This document shows, piece after piece, positions 23,892-34,039 of a DNA stretch of 44,891 nt (positions are counted from its first letter, which is position 1; each line of letters begins with the position of its first letter). The stretch is from Erythrobacter sp. HI0063 (GTDB lineage: Bacteria; Pseudomonadota; Alphaproteobacteria; Sphingomonadales; Sphingomonadaceae). The position numbers and the translations under genes were made by a program. The notes under the pieces are model-generated. The model had not been told where the DNA came from and made no database searches. It worked only from the letters and a program-made list of their open reading frames with translations. The DNA lies in assembly GCF_001635685.1 (NCBI RefSeq), contig NZ_LWFF01000318.1, positions 1-44,891 on the forward strand. The letters are read 5' to 3'.

Positions 23892-25733
23892 ATGAGACGG
23901 GATGTTCGAAGTATTCTCGGCTACGCCGCCGCGTTCTTCGCGGCGACGGCGGCTGCGATCTTCTGGACCCGTTACAGTGGCGGTCTGGCGTTGTTCTGGC
24001 CCGGTACTGCGATCGCTGCCACCCTTTTCCTGAGTCTGCCCTATCGTTTATGGGCGATGCCCGCCGTAATCGTGCTTGTTCTCAGCACCATCGCGACCGC
24101 AGTCTTCGGGTTCGGCCCAGGCCCGGCTATCCCGCTCGCCTTCGTGAATATCGGCGAAGCTGCCCTCACAGCGTTTCTCCTTCGCAAAGTTCGGCCGCAG
24201 GGCGATTATATAACCAGCGGGTCGGGTTTCTCCGCGCTGATCGCGTTTGCAGGGCTCGCCGCGCCGATAGCGATGTCTCTGCCCGGCGGCTTCATCGCCT
24301 GGCACGCCGTGGGAGGCACGTGGCTCTCTCACGCAGGTGCATGGATTGTCGGCCATGGCCTGGGCGCTATGCTAGTGATGCCGCTAGTCCTCTTGCTCGC
24401 TGCGGATACCAAGACCGACGGCACCACGGATAAATCCTTCAGCCCCTTTACTAAGAGAAGCGCGGAATTCGTCGCCGTCATGGCACTGATAGCGGCGATC
24501 TCCGCGGCCACGATTTTCCAGACCAGTTATCCGCTCTTGTTTCTTCCGATCGTTCCGGTGGTGCTGGCAAGCTATCGCTTCGGCCGGATGGGGGCTGCTG
24601 TCGGCGTGCTAGTCGTGACCGTGGCCGCCGCAATTTCGCTGGCGATCGATGTCGGCCATTTCGCAGCTCTCAACCTGACGATTGCCGGCAAGGCGCTGTT
24701 CCTGCAATTCTATCTTGCGGTCCTGTTGCTGATCGCTCTGCCGCTCGCGATCGCGCTCGATCAGCGCGAGCGGCTGGTCAACGATATCGTGCAGCGCGAA
24801 GCGCTCCAGCGGCTGATTTCCGATCATTCGGACGATGCGCTGCTGCACCTCGATCGCAACGGCTTGATCCGCTTCGCGTCTCCCGCTTCCAAGGAATTGA
24901 GCGGGCTCGACGATCTCGACGGGAAACCGATCAGCGCGTTTTTCGGCGCCTTCGATCGGGAGGTGATCGACGAAGCGCTCTCCGACGCACGTACGGCGCC
25001 TGGCACCACGCGCATTATTGAACGATCAGTGACGCGCGGCCACGCAACCTTGTGGCTGGAGGCGAAGATTCGTTCGGTCTATTCCGCAGGAGCGGTCGGC
25101 TCTTTCGTGGTCACGATCCGCGATGTGACTGCTCGCAAGCTCGACGAATTGCAGGCCACGCGCGAAGCGCGCACCGACGCGCTTACCGGCCTGCCGAACC
25201 GCCGCGCCTTTCTCGATGTGTTGGAAGACCAATTGGCTCACGCGCACGAAGCTCCTTTTGCACTGGCTCTCATCGATCTCGATCATTTCAAGCGCGTCAA
25301 CGATACCTACGGCCACGACACCGGCGATGTCGTACTCAAGAAGATCGCGGGACTGATGCGCGAACATACGACCCGCCGGTGCTTCTTTGCGCGGCTGGGC
25401 GGGGAAGAATTCGGCATGATCGTCATGCGCGATGCCGTGAAAGACGCGCCCGAAATCTGCGAACATCTCCGCCAGGCAATCGCCGACAAGCGCATCGCCG
25501 ATCAGGATGGGCGCGCCTTCAGCGTGACGGCGAGCATCGGCGTTGCGCGGATTGCCGAAACTTGCAGCCCGTCCATGGCGATGAATTCGGCGGACGGGCC
25601 ACTTTATGCTGCCAAGGCAGCCGGACGAAACATGGTCCGGCTCGCGCAGCGCGAAGGGCATTGGACGAATACCGATAGCACAGCTTCGCTCACCCGGCCC
25701 GAGCGGCAGGAACTCGGCGTGGCGGCACGCTAA
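23892..25733 (+). CDS. Membrane diguanylate cyclase: MASE1-PAS-GGDEF
   Basis: 613 aa. About eight hydrophobic helices (residues ~8-295) form a MASE1-type sensor (LALFWPGTAIAATLFL). A PAS domain (~300-420) then ends in a PAC-like segment (VTIRDVTARKLDELQ). The GGDEF domain has LTGLPNRRAFLD, IDLDHFKRVNDTYGHD and an intact active site GGEEF at 503-507. It should therefore make cyclic di-GMP from two GTP. The allosteric RxxD I-site is absent (TRRC at that position), so product inhibition is probably weak or lost. No EAL domain. A GGGGG stretch ~10 bp before the ATG serves as ribosome-binding site. The ligand sensed by MASE1 is unknown. Confidence 0.92.
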   Translation: MRRDVRSILGYAAAFFAATAAAIFWTRYSGGLALFWPGTAIAATLFLSLPYRLWAMPAVIVLVLSTIATAVFGFGPGPAIPLAFVNIGEAALTAFLLRKVRPQGDYITSGSGFSALIAFAGLAAPIAMSLPGGFIAWHAVGGTWLSHAGAWIVGHGLGAMLVMPLVLLLAADTKTDGTTDKSFSPFTKRSAEFVAVMALIAAISAATIFQTSYPLLFLPIVPVVLASYRFGRMGAAVGVLVVTVAAAISLAIDVGHFAALNLTIAGKALFLQFYLAVLLLIALPLAIALDQRERLVNDIVQREALQRLISDHSDDALLHLDRNGLIRFASPASKELSGLDDLDGKPISAFFGAFDREVIDEALSDARTAPGTTRIIERSVTRGHATLWLEAKIRSVYSAGAVGSFVVTIRDVTARKLDELQATREARTDALTGLPNRRAFLDVLEDQLAHAHEAPFALALIDLDHFKRVNDTYGHDTGDVVLKKIAGLMREHTTRRCFFARLGGEEFGMIVMRDAVKDAPEICEHLRQAIADKRIADQDGRAFSVTASIGVARIAETCSPSMAMNSADGPLYAAKAAGRNMVRLAQREGHWTNTDSTASLTRPERQELGVAAR

Positions 25734-27415
25734 ACCGCCAGCGACACCGCGCTGTTTGCAGCGCTCAGAACGGCGCGCACGCCTGCCGTGGCGACATCTT
25801 CGTCGATCCCGCAACCCCACAAGGTCAGTCCATCCGGCGTGCGGCATTCAAGATAAGCCGCAGCCCTGCTGTCGCGCCCGGTCGTCAGCGCATGCTCGAC
25901 ATAATCGACGATTTCCAGTTGCAGGCCGAACGCATCTTCCAGCGTGCTCAGGACGCTCGAAATCAGGCCGTTGCCGCGACCGCTCACGCTCTGGCGCTCC
26001 CCTTCCACTTCGATCGTGCCGCTGAATAGGCGGGTGCCATCGGTGGCACGCCGTTCCTCGTAATCGACGAGCTGGAAGTGCTTGTTCGCGGTCTTCACGT
26101 GATACGCTTCGCGGAAGGCCTGCCAGATATCGCCAGCGTTCAATTCGCGCCCGAGGCCATCGGCCATGCGCTGGACATGGGGGCTGAAATCGGCCTGCAT
26201 TTTCTTGGGCAGTTTTAGGCCCTGATCCTGTTCCAGCACCCAGGCGAAGCCGCCCTTGCCGCTCTGCGAATTGACGCGGATGACCGCTTCGTAGCTGCGG
26301 CCCAGATCGGCGGGGTCAATCGGGAGGTAGGGCACGCGCCAGCGCTCGTCGTTCTGGCCTGCGCGGGCGCCGAAGCCTTTCTTGATGGCGTCCTGATGGC
26401 TGCCCGAAAACGCGGTATACACCAGCTCGCCGCCATAGGGATGGCGCGCGTGGACCGGCAATTCGTTGCAATATTCGACCGTGCGGATCACCCTGTCGAT
26501 GTCCGAGAAATCGAGCGCGGGATCGACGCCCTGCGTGTACATGTTGAGCGCCATCGTGACGAGGCAGCAATTGCCCGTCCGCTCGCCGTTTCCGAACAGA
26601 CAGCCCTCGACCCGGTCGGCTCCGGCCATCAGCGCCAGTTCGGCTGCCGCGACGCCGGTTCCGCGATCGTTATGGGTGTGCAGCGAAATGACCGCACTGT
26701 CGCGATTGGGCAGGTTGCGGATGAAATATTCGACCTGATCGGCGTAGATATTGGGTGTCGCCGCCTCCACTGTGGCGGGCAGGTTCAGGATGATCGGATG
26801 CTTGGGTGTGGGGGCGAGCACGTCCATCACTGCCTCGCAGACCTCCAGGCTGAAATCCAGTTCGGCGGTCGAAAACGTTTCGGGACTGTACTGAAAATGC
26901 CAGTCCGTATCGGGCCGCGCGCCCGCTTCGTCGCGCATGACTTTTGCGCCTGCGACAGCGATGTCGCGCACCTGATCGCGGCTCATGCCGAAGACGATTT
27001 CACGCCAGGCCGGACTGACAGCGTTGTAGAGATGGACGATCGCCGCGCGCGCACCGTCGAGGCTGGCAAAGCTGGTGCGGATCAGATCGGCGCGACTCTG
27101 CGTGAGGACCTGGACGATCACATCGTCGGGAATGCGACCCGACTGCACCAGCCCTGCAATGAAGTCGAACTCGGTCGCACCGGCACTGGGAAAGCCGACC
27201 TCGATTTCCTTAACGCCTATCTCGACCAGCAGATCGAAGAAACGATTCTTCTTATGCGCGTCCATCGGATCGACGATGGCCTGATTGCCGTCGCGAAGGT
27301 CGGTGGAAAGCCAGCGGGGCGGGGTGGTGATGGTGCGCGTCGGCCACTGGCGGTCGGGCAGGTCGATCTGGGGGAAGGGCGCGTATTTCGCGCTGGGATC
27401 GCGGAGCATGGGCAT
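25730..27415 (-). CDS. leuA: 2-isopropylmalate synthase LeuA (long, class-II type)
   Basis: 561 aa. First committed step of leucine synthesis: acetyl-CoA plus 2-oxoisovalerate to 2-isopropylmalate. The DRE-TIM metallolyase barrel starts with STDLRDGNQA (Asp42 metal ligand) and has the metal histidines in HTHNDRG. The C-terminal LeuA dimer domain (~430-555) is the leucine-feedback site. The N-terminal ~30 residues and LPKKMQADFSPHVQ segment mark the longer fungal/actinobacterial-like type, also frequent in alphaproteobacteria. Expression should be controlled by the leader peptide and hairpins immediately upstream. The stop shares four bases with that of the diguanylate cyclase. Confidence 0.95.
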   Translation of the reverse strand: MPMLRDPSAKYAPFPQIDLPDRQWPTRTITTPPRWLSTDLRDGNQAIVDPMDAHKKNRFFDLLVEIGVKEIEVGFPSAGATEFDFIAGLVQSGRIPDDVIVQVLTQSRADLIRTSFASLDGARAAIVHLYNAVSPAWREIVFGMSRDQVRDIAVAGAKVMRDEAGARPDTDWHFQYSPETFSTAELDFSLEVCEAVMDVLAPTPKHPIILNLPATVEAATPNIYADQVEYFIRNLPNRDSAVISLHTHNDRGTGVAAAELALMAGADRVEGCLFGNGERTGNCCLVTMALNMYTQGVDPALDFSDIDRVIRTVEYCNELPVHARHPYGGELVYTAFSGSHQDAIKKGFGARAGQNDERWRVPYLPIDPADLGRSYEAVIRVNSQSGKGGFAWVLEQDQGLKLPKKMQADFSPHVQRMADGLGRELNAGDIWQAFREAYHVKTANKHFQLVDYEERRATDGTRLFSGTIEVEGERQSVSGRGNGLISSVLSTLEDAFGLQLEIVDYVEHALTTGRDSRAAAYLECRTPDGLTLWGCGIDEDVATAGVRAVLSAANSAVSLAV

Positions 27416-27455
27416 CGGATTACTCGGTCTGTCGAAAGGAACGCGGTGTCGGAAA

Positions 27456-27505
27456 CCCTTGGGCGATCCGCGCGCCTATCGGGCACGCCGGGTCACGCCC
27501 AAGGG
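27456..27505 (-). promoter_or_regulatory. Attenuator stem of the leuA leader
   Basis: The arms CGCCCAAGGG (27496-27505, plus strand) and CCCTTGGGCG (27456-27465) are a perfect 10-bp inverted repeat. The promoter-proximal arm is inside the last three sense codons (Pro-Trp-Ala) of the leader peptide, so ribosome position decides whether the stem can form. The second arm is followed by only a short U run (TTTCC), so I cannot say whether this stem is the terminator or the antiterminator. Confidence 0.6.
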
Positions 27506-27540
27506 CGCATAAGTCGTAGATCGAGCAGAAGCGAAGCCAT
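27493..27540 (-). CDS. leuA leader peptide (attenuation)
   Basis: A 15-codon frame encoding MASLLLDLRLMRPWA ends in TGA, 77 bp before leuA. Five of 15 codons are Leu (CTT CTG CTC, CTA, CTT). This is the classical design of a transcription attenuator: when leucyl-tRNA is short the ribosome stalls on the Leu codons and frees downstream RNA to form the antiterminator. Attenuation of leu genes by leader peptides is established in proteobacteria. The weak GCAGG just before the ATG may be its ribosome-binding site. Codons and stems are seen; regulation is inferred. Confidence 0.82.
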   Translation of the reverse strand: MASLLLDLRLMRPWA

Positions 27541-27546
27541 GGAGCC

Positions 27547-27574
27547 TGCATCGCGCATCGATGCGCGCGATGCA
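27547..27574 (-). promoter_or_regulatory. Perfect hairpin just before the leuA leader peptide
   Basis: TGCATCGCGC and GCGCGATGCA form a 10-bp perfect stem with an 8-nt loop that itself contains ATCGAT. It ends 7 bp before the leader-peptide ATG. It could be an operator for a dimeric regulator or a 5'-UTR stem that pauses RNA polymerase. Structure seen, function unknown. Confidence 0.5.
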
Positions 27575-27623
27575 AGCCCAAGAGATCGAAAACTGTTAGA
27601 TAATTGCCGGGTCAGCGCCGGTA

Positions 27624-28274
27624 TCATTGCTTTTCGAATGCAGCGGTGATTTCCAGCGTCACGTCGTCGCCCACCATCGGCAGCGCGTAATCGATCCCGA
27701 AATCGGAGCGCTGGATTGTCGTGCGCCCTTCGAAGCCGATCGTGGCCCGCTCGTTCATCGGATTGGTCCCGGCACCGGTGAAGCGGACATAGAGATCGAC
27801 CGGGCGCGTGACGCCGTTCATGGTCAGATAGCCGCTGACATCGGCGGTAACGCCGCCCGGCCCCACTTCGACCGATCGCGACACGAAGCGGGCCGGTTCC
27901 GGCTCGGGGCCGAAGAAATCGGGTTCCGCGCCGTCCTTGCCCGGTCGCAGCAAATGGTCGCGCAAGCCATCGCTCACCACTGCGACGCTCGTGATCGGAA
28001 CGGTCACATCGACCATCGCCTCCGACGGATTGGCCGGATCGATGGTGAGCGTGCCTTCGACATCGCCGAACAGGCCGAAATAATCGTTGAAGCCGAAATG
28101 ATCGACGCTCCACGCAACCAGGCTGTGCGAACCGTCGGCGACATAAGTGCCGCCCGCAACGCGCGAGACATCCACCAGGCCGGGCTTGGACGGCGGCGAG
28201 GGTTGCGCTTCGAGCGCGGCAACGCCGCCGACACCGAGAGCGAGGGCGGATAAGGCGAGAGCGATAGGCTTCAT
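27624..28274 (-). CDS. YceI-family periplasmic lipid-binding-like protein
   Basis: 216 aa from the ATG at 28274, which has an AGGAG site 7 bp upstream. The signal peptide (KPIALALSALALGVGGVAALEA) targets the periplasm. The mature part has the YceI lipocalin-like pattern: SHSLVAWSVDHFG, then YLTMNGVTRPVDLYVRF and the closing SDFGIDYALPMVGDDVTLEITAAFEK. YceI proteins bind polyisoprenoids such as octaprenol or ubiquinone precursors. It stands alone between ilvC (with terminator) and leuA. The frame is open upstream to 28340, but that overlaps the ilvC terminator. Confidence 0.87.
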   Translation of the reverse strand: MKPIALALSALALGVGGVAALEAQPSPPSKPGLVDVSRVAGGTYVADGSHSLVAWSVDHFGFNDYFGLFGDVEGTLTIDPANPSEAMVDVTVPITSVAVVSDGLRDHLLRPGKDGAEPDFFGPEPEPARFVSRSVEVGPGGVTADVSGYLTMNGVTRPVDLYVRFTGAGTNPMNERATIGFEGRTTIQRSDFGIDYALPMVGDDVTLEITAAFEKQ

Positions 28275-28292
28275 AACAAACTCCTGAATGCG

Positions 28293-28336
28293 AAAAATTC
28301 GGCGTGGACGGGACCTAGCGCGAACCGGTCCCGTCC
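28293..28336 (-). terminator. Rho-independent terminator of the ilv operon
   Basis: On the minus strand GGACGGGACC (28336-28327) pairs perfectly with GGTCCCGTCC (28315-28306) around an 11-nt loop. A TTTTT run follows at 28297-28293. It lies 14 bp past the ilvC stop and before the yceI ribosome-binding site. Confidence 0.75.
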
Positions 28337-28349
28337 TCAAATCCCCCGC

Positions 28350-29925
<1,576 letters not shown>

Positions 29926-29929
<4 letters not shown>

Positions 29930-30225
29930 TCGGCGGTTCCTTCCCAGACGGGTTCGAACATGCGGCCCTCGCCATCGTAATCGCGCAGGAAATCGCGACC
30001 GCGGCGGACCGCCTCGAAATTATCGGTCTGGCGGCTGAGGTCGAGATTGTCGGCCAGTAGCGTCCAGGTTTCGTCGTCGCCCTTTTCCGCCAGCTCGATA
30101 CCGAGGAAGCGCTGACCGCTATCCTCGATCCAGTCGAGCAGGCGTTCGGCATCCTGCCGATCGAACCATACGCGGCGTTCGGCGCGCGCTTCGAATTGCG
30201 GAGGAATTTTCGCGTGCATGCCCAT
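29926..30225 (-). CDS. Conserved-looking small protein between ilvB and ilvN, unknown function
   Basis: 99 aa from the ATG at 30225, with GGAGGA upstream; a second Met two codons later is possible. Acidic and soluble, rich in Trp, Asp and Glu (RVWFDRQDAERLLDWIEDSG, WTLLADNLDLSRQTDNF). No signal peptide, no membrane segment and no motif I recognise. It lies 13 bp after ilvB and overlaps ilvN by 4 bp, so it is embedded in the branched-chain amino-acid operon. Its normal codon use, ribosome-binding site and coupled overlaps argue that it is real. A role with the IlvB-IlvN complex is only a guess from position. Confidence 0.8.
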
Positions 30226-30238
30226 TATTCGTCCTCCT

Positions 30239-32008
30239 TCACACCAGCGCCTTGGCTTTGTCGTCGATCGAGCCCGCCACGCTGTCGCCATACATCAGCA
30301 TGTCGGTATGCGCCGCGCCGCTGGGGATCATCGGCAGGCAGTTGGCATCCTTCGACACATGGCAATCGACGATCACCGGCCCATCATGCGCCAGCATCGC
30401 TTCGATCCCGGCGTCGAGCTGGCTCTCGTCCTCGATCCGGATGCCCTTCCAGCCATACGCTTCGGCCAGCGCGACAAAATCGGGCAGGCTGTCGGAATAG
30501 CTGTTGGAATAGCGGCTTTCATAGGTCAGCTCCTGCCATTGGCGGACCATGCCCATATATTCGTTGTTGAGGATGAAGATCTTGACCGGCAGGCGATACT
30601 GGCTGGCCGTGCCGAGCTCCTGAATGTTCATCTGGATGCTCGCTTCGCCCGCAATATCGATGACGAGTGCGTCCGGATTGCCGAGCTGGGCGCCGATCGC
30701 GGCGGGCAGGCCGTAACCCATCGTGCCGAGGCCGCCGCTCGTCAGCCATTTGTTCGGCCCCATGAAGCCGAAATACTGCGCCGCCCACATCTGATGCTGG
30801 CCGACTTCGGTGGTGATGATCGGATCGGAATCGCGGGTGAGGGCGAACAGCCGCTCGATGCTCTTTTGCGGCATGATCGCGTCCTTGCCAGCCGGATAGG
30901 CGAGACATTTGCGCGCCCGCCAGCCTGCGATGCGTGCCTGCCATTCCGACAGATCGCGGGCCGCGCGATCGCCCCAGGCGGAGACCAATTGTTCCAGCAC
31001 CTGCGCGCAATCGCCCACGATGCCCAGATCGACCGGCACGACCTTGTTGATGCTGGCCCGGTCGATATCGATGTGGATCTTCTTCGCCTGCGGAGCGAAC
31101 GCGTCGAGCCGCCCGGTCACCCGGTCGTCGAACCGCGATCCGATCGCCACGATCAGGTCTGACCGGTTCATGGCCATATTGGCTTCGTAGGTGCCGTGCA
31201 TGCCGAGCATGCCGAGCCAATCCTCGTGGTCGGCGGAAAAGGCGCCGAGGCCCATCAGCGTGCTGGTAACGGGCGCGCCCGTCAGGCGCTGCAATTCGCG
31301 CAGCAATTTGCTGGCGCGCGGCCCGGCATTGATGACGCCGCCGCCGGTATAGAAGACCGGCCGCTCCGCCGCCGCCAGCATTTCGACCGCGCGGGCGATC
31401 TCGTCCGAAGCGGCGGATGTCCGCGGTTGGTAGCGATGCGAGGCGAGGGGCGTGCTTTCCGCTTCGTCCACCAGAGCGATCTGGATGTCCTTGGGAATGT
31501 CGACCAGCACCGGCCCCGGTCGCCCGGTGGTCGCGATACGAAACGCTTCTTCGATGGTCGCAGCCAGCTTGGTGGGATCGTTCACCAGATAATTGTGCTT
31601 GGTGCAGTGCCGCGTGATGCCGACCGTGTCGGCCTCCTGAAACGCATCGGTCCCGATCAAACCAGTGGGCACCTGCCCGGTGATGACCACCATCGGGATC
31701 GAATCCATCCACGCATCGGCGATACCGGTCACCGCATTGGTCGCACCGGGGCCGCTGGTGACGAGGACGACGCCCGGCTTGCCGGTGGAGCGGGCATAGC
31801 CTTCCGCCGCATGCGCCGCGCCGGCTTCGTGCCGCACGAGGATATGGCGCAGGCCGCCTTCGCGCTGATCTTCGCTGAACAGCTCGTCATAGATCGGCAG
31901 CACCGCGCCGCCGGGATAGCCGAATACGAATTCGACGCCCTGCTGCACCAGCGTATCGATCAGGATTCGCGCGCCACTGCGCTGCTCCGACACGGTAATC
32001 TCCTTCAT
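30239..32008 (-). CDS. ilvB: Acetolactate synthase large (catalytic) subunit IlvB
   Basis: 589 aa. ThDP-, FAD- and Mg-dependent condensation of pyruvate to acetolactate, the first step of valine/leucine synthesis. The activating Glu61 is in [18 protein letters not shown]-domain residues lie around ~200-330. The ThDP/Mg motif reads [16 protein letters not shown] (~450), with GEAS in place of the common GDGS, a variant I believe is usual in alphaproteobacteria. [12 protein letters not shown] follows. An AAGGAG-like ribosome-binding site is not obvious before the ATG. A strong hairpin lies 30 bp upstream. Confidence 0.96.
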   Translation of the reverse strand: MKEITVSEQRSGARILIDTLVQQGVEFVFGYPGGAVLPIYDELFSEDQREGGLRHILVRHEAGAAHAAEGYARSTGKPGVVLVTSGPGATNAVTGIADAWMDSIPMVVITGQVPTGLIGTDAFQEADTVGITRHCTKHNYLVNDPTKLAATIEEAFRIATTGRPGPVLVDIPKDIQIALVDEAESTPLASHRYQPRTSAASDEIARAVEMLAAAERPVFYTGGGVINAGPRASKLLRELQRLTGAPVTSTLMGLGAFSADHEDWLGMLGMHGTYEANMAMNRSDLIVAIGSRFDDRVTGRLDAFAPQAKKIHIDIDRASINKVVPVDLGIVGDCAQVLEQLVSAWGDRAARDLSEWQARIAGWRARKCLAYPAGKDAIMPQKSIERLFALTRDSDPIITTEVGQHQMWAAQYFGFMGPNKWLTSGGLGTMGYGLPAAIGAQLGNPDALVIDIAGEASIQMNIQELGTASQYRLPVKIFILNNEYMGMVRQWQELTYESRYSNSYSDSLPDFVALAEAYGWKGIRIEDESQLDAGIEAMLAHDGPVIVDCHVSKDANCLPMIPSGAAHTDMLMYGDSVAGSIDDKAKALV

Positions 32009-32037
32009 TGGCTCGGCCTGCGAGAAACGGAAAGCAA

Positions 32038-32074
32038 ATCGGCCCGGTGCGGGGGGTTAGCGCACCGGGCCGAT
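32038..32074 (-). promoter_or_regulatory. 14-bp perfect hairpin in the miaA-ilvB gap
   Basis: ATCGGCCCGGTGCG and CGCACCGGGCCGAT form a perfect 14-bp stem around a 9-nt loop. On the minus strand it is followed by TTGCTTTCCG. It lies 34 bp past the miaA stop and 30 bp before the ilvB ATG. It could be the miaA terminator, or a leader/attenuator stem of ilvB. No leader peptide rich in Ile, Val or Leu is seen in front of it. A TTGACA hexamer (32111-32106), overlapping the miaA stop codon, could be the -35 box of an ilvB promoter, but the -10 match is poor. Confidence 0.65.
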
Positions 32075-32107
32075 CTGACAGAGACATGGTTTCTTGAAGC
32101 GACGATG

Positions 32108-33073
32108 TCAACGCTTGTTTTGAAATAAAGCTTCAAAAAAATTGTCGAGCGGGAATGTTTTGTTTCCCGATCGAGGCCATTGGCTTGGCGATTGATTGCG
32201 AAACCACGTGAATTGCCGCTTGGCGTATTGCCGCGTGGCGGTCGCCCCCAGCGTTTGCGCATCGTTTCGCGACAGCTCTCCGCGCAGCATCGCGGCGATT
32301 TCCGGCACGCCTATGGCGCGCATGACCGGCAAGGCGGGATCGAGGTCTCGTTCGAGCAGCGCCCGCACTTCATCGACGGCGCCGCCGTCCAGCATCTGGG
32401 AAAAGCGCCGGTCGCAGCGTTCGAACAGCTTCTCGCGATCGGGGAGGAGGACCAGGGGATGGAGCGCTATTCGCTCTGCGATCCCGCCGGATTTGTCCGC
32501 CTGCCAGTCCAGCATGCTCCGCCCGGTCGAGCGCACGACTTCGAGCGCGCGCGCGATTCGCTGGCTGTCCGCCGGAGCGAGCTGTGCCGCCCGTGCCGGG
32601 TCTTCGGCTTGCAGGGCAGTATAGGCCTCGTCGGTCGGCAGAGCGCGCACGCTGTCGCGGATGGCGGGATCGATCGGCGGGATCGCCGCGATCCCTTCGA
32701 GAAGAACCTTCATATAGAGGCCCGTTCCCCCGCACAGGATCGGCACTGCGCCCTCGCTATGGAGCGCATCGATCTCGCGCTTGGCGGCGGCGGCCCAATC
32801 GGGGGCGGAGCAGGGCGTCGCGCCGTCCCAACTGCCGAACAGGCGGTGCTCAATCCCGCCCATGTCCTCTTCGCTCGGCCGGGCGCTCAGGACGCGCAGA
32901 TCGGCATAGACCTGTGCGCTGTCGGCATTGACGACGACGGCGCGGCGTCCATCGGCCTCGATCCTTTGCGCCAGCCGGACGGCCAGATCGCTCTTGCCGC
33001 TGGCGGTCGGCCCTGCGATGAGCGCGACCGGTTTGCCGGATACGGCGTTTTCAAGGGGTTCAGGCGTGATCAT
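32108..33073 (-). CDS. miaA: tRNA dimethylallyltransferase MiaA
   Basis: 321 aa. Transfers the dimethylallyl group to A37 of tRNAs reading UNN codons. The P-loop GPTASGKS is at residues 21-28. [11 protein letters not shown] (substrate Asp), [13 protein letters not shown] and the tRNA-binding zinc-finger-like/helical insert precede [16 protein letters not shown] near the C-terminus. The ATG overlaps the divergent serB start codon by 8 bp. No Shine-Dalgarno sequence precedes it, and TATCAA lies 8-13 bp upstream, so a leaderless transcript is possible. The last ~20 codons are noticeably AT-richer than the rest. Confidence 0.95.
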   Translation of the reverse strand: MITPEPLENAVSGKPVALIAGPTASGKSDLAVRLAQRIEADGRRAVVVNADSAQVYADLRVLSARPSEEDMGGIEHRLFGSWDGATPCSAPDWAAAAKREIDALHSEGAVPILCGGTGLYMKVLLEGIAAIPPIDPAIRDSVRALPTDEAYTALQAEDPARAAQLAPADSQRIARALEVVRSTGRSMLDWQADKSGGIAERIALHPLVLLPDREKLFERCDRRFSQMLDGGAVDEVRALLERDLDPALPVMRAIGVPEIAAMLRGELSRNDAQTLGATATRQYAKRQFTWFRNQSPSQWPRSGNKTFPLDNFFEALFQNKR

Positions 33074-33962
33074 CGCCCGGTTGATAGCAGATCAGGCCAG
33101 CATCGGTAGCGAGCTCGAAACGCGTCTGGAACGCGCCAGCGACGCGCTTGCAAAGGCGGGAACGCCGGTGGCGCTGGCCGGGATGCTCGATTTTTCCGGT
33201 GACGTGCTGCAGATCTCGCTGGCCGAGGGGCAACCCGTCGCGGTCGCCGATATCCTGAGCGACCATTTCGGCGGCTGCGACCTGCTGGTGGCGGATCACG
33301 AAATCGAGATGCCGCGCCTGTTCGTGTCCGACATGGATTCGACCATGATCGGCCAGGAATGCATCGACGAGCTGGCCGATTTCGCCGGGCTTAAGGAGAA
33401 GGTCTCCGCCATTACCGAACGGGCCATGCGCGGCGAGATCGATTTTTCCAGCGCGCTGGCCGAGCGAGTCGCACTTCTGGAAGGGCTGGAAGAAAGCGCG
33501 ATCGAGCGCTGCCTTGCCGAGCGGATCGCGCCGGTCGCAGGCGCTCGCACGCTCGTTGCGACTCTGAAGTCGAAAGGCTGCCGCAGCGTGCTCGTCACCG
33601 GGGGCTTCCACCATTTCGCCGATCCGGTGGCGGAGAGGATCGGGTTCGAACGCGTGGTCGGCAATCGCCTCGCGGTGGCGGACGGGAAACTGACCGGCGC
33701 GCTGGACGGAGCGATCAGCGATTCGGCGACCAAGCGCCGCGTGCTCGAAGAGGAGCTGGCGCTGCTCGGCGAGGGCGCCCGCGTGTTGGCGAGCGGCGAC
33801 GGGGCGAACGACATCCCGATGCTGGAGGCGGCCGATTACGGTTTCGCCTATCGCGCCAAGCCCAAGGCGCGCGCTGCGGCGAACGGGCGCATCGAAAGCG
33901 AGGATCTCACCGCGATCCTGAAATTGCTCGGCATTCCGCAAAGCGAGTGGGTCGAAGGCTGA
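33066..33962 (+). CDS. serB: Phosphoserine phosphatase SerB
   Basis: 298 aa from a GTG at 33066, preceded by AAGGGG at good spacing. Last step of serine synthesis. The ACT-like N-terminal domain (~1-80) is followed by the HAD phosphatase domain: motif I SDMDSTM (Asp89 nucleophile, Asp91), motif [12 protein letters not shown] and motif III with Lys and [10 protein letters not shown]. The initial VIIARLIAD aligns with the usual SerB N-terminus, which supports the GTG start over the upstream frame extension (inside miaA antisense). Divergent from miaA with overlapping 5' ends. Confidence 0.94.
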   Translation: MIIARLIADQASIGSELETRLERASDALAKAGTPVALAGMLDFSGDVLQISLAEGQPVAVADILSDHFGGCDLLVADHEIEMPRLFVSDMDSTMIGQECIDELADFAGLKEKVSAITERAMRGEIDFSSALAERVALLEGLEESAIERCLAERIAPVAGARTLVATLKSKGCRSVLVTGGFHHFADPVAERIGFERVVGNRLAVADGKLTGALDGAISDSATKRRVLEEELALLGEGARVLASGDGANDIPMLEAADYGFAYRAKPKARAAANGRIESEDLTAILKLLGIPQSEWVEG

Positions 33963-33991
33963 CGGCCATCTTGAAGGGCGTTTACGCGATG

Positions 33992-34007
33992 CTTACACTA
34001 ATGTAAG
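33992..34007. promoter_or_regulatory. Palindromic operator-like site upstream of coq4
   Basis: CTTACACTAATGTAAG is a perfect 6-bp inverted repeat with a 4-bp centre, 32 bp before the coq4 ATG. This layout and AT/GC pattern resemble operators of TetR-type regulators. No regulator gene is next to it. Site seen; binding protein unknown. Confidence 0.5.
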
Positions 34008-34039
34008 TAAGCCGATAGCCCACTTCACGAGGTTGAGCC

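Noticed and set aside
26396-27649. 417-codon plus-strand frame antisense to leuA
   Set aside because: No family similarity, and it spans the leader region; a shadow of leuA.
31887-32111. ilvB leader peptide starting at MSLSD
   Set aside because: The frame runs 74 codons into ilvB and contains no run of Ile, Val or Leu codons.
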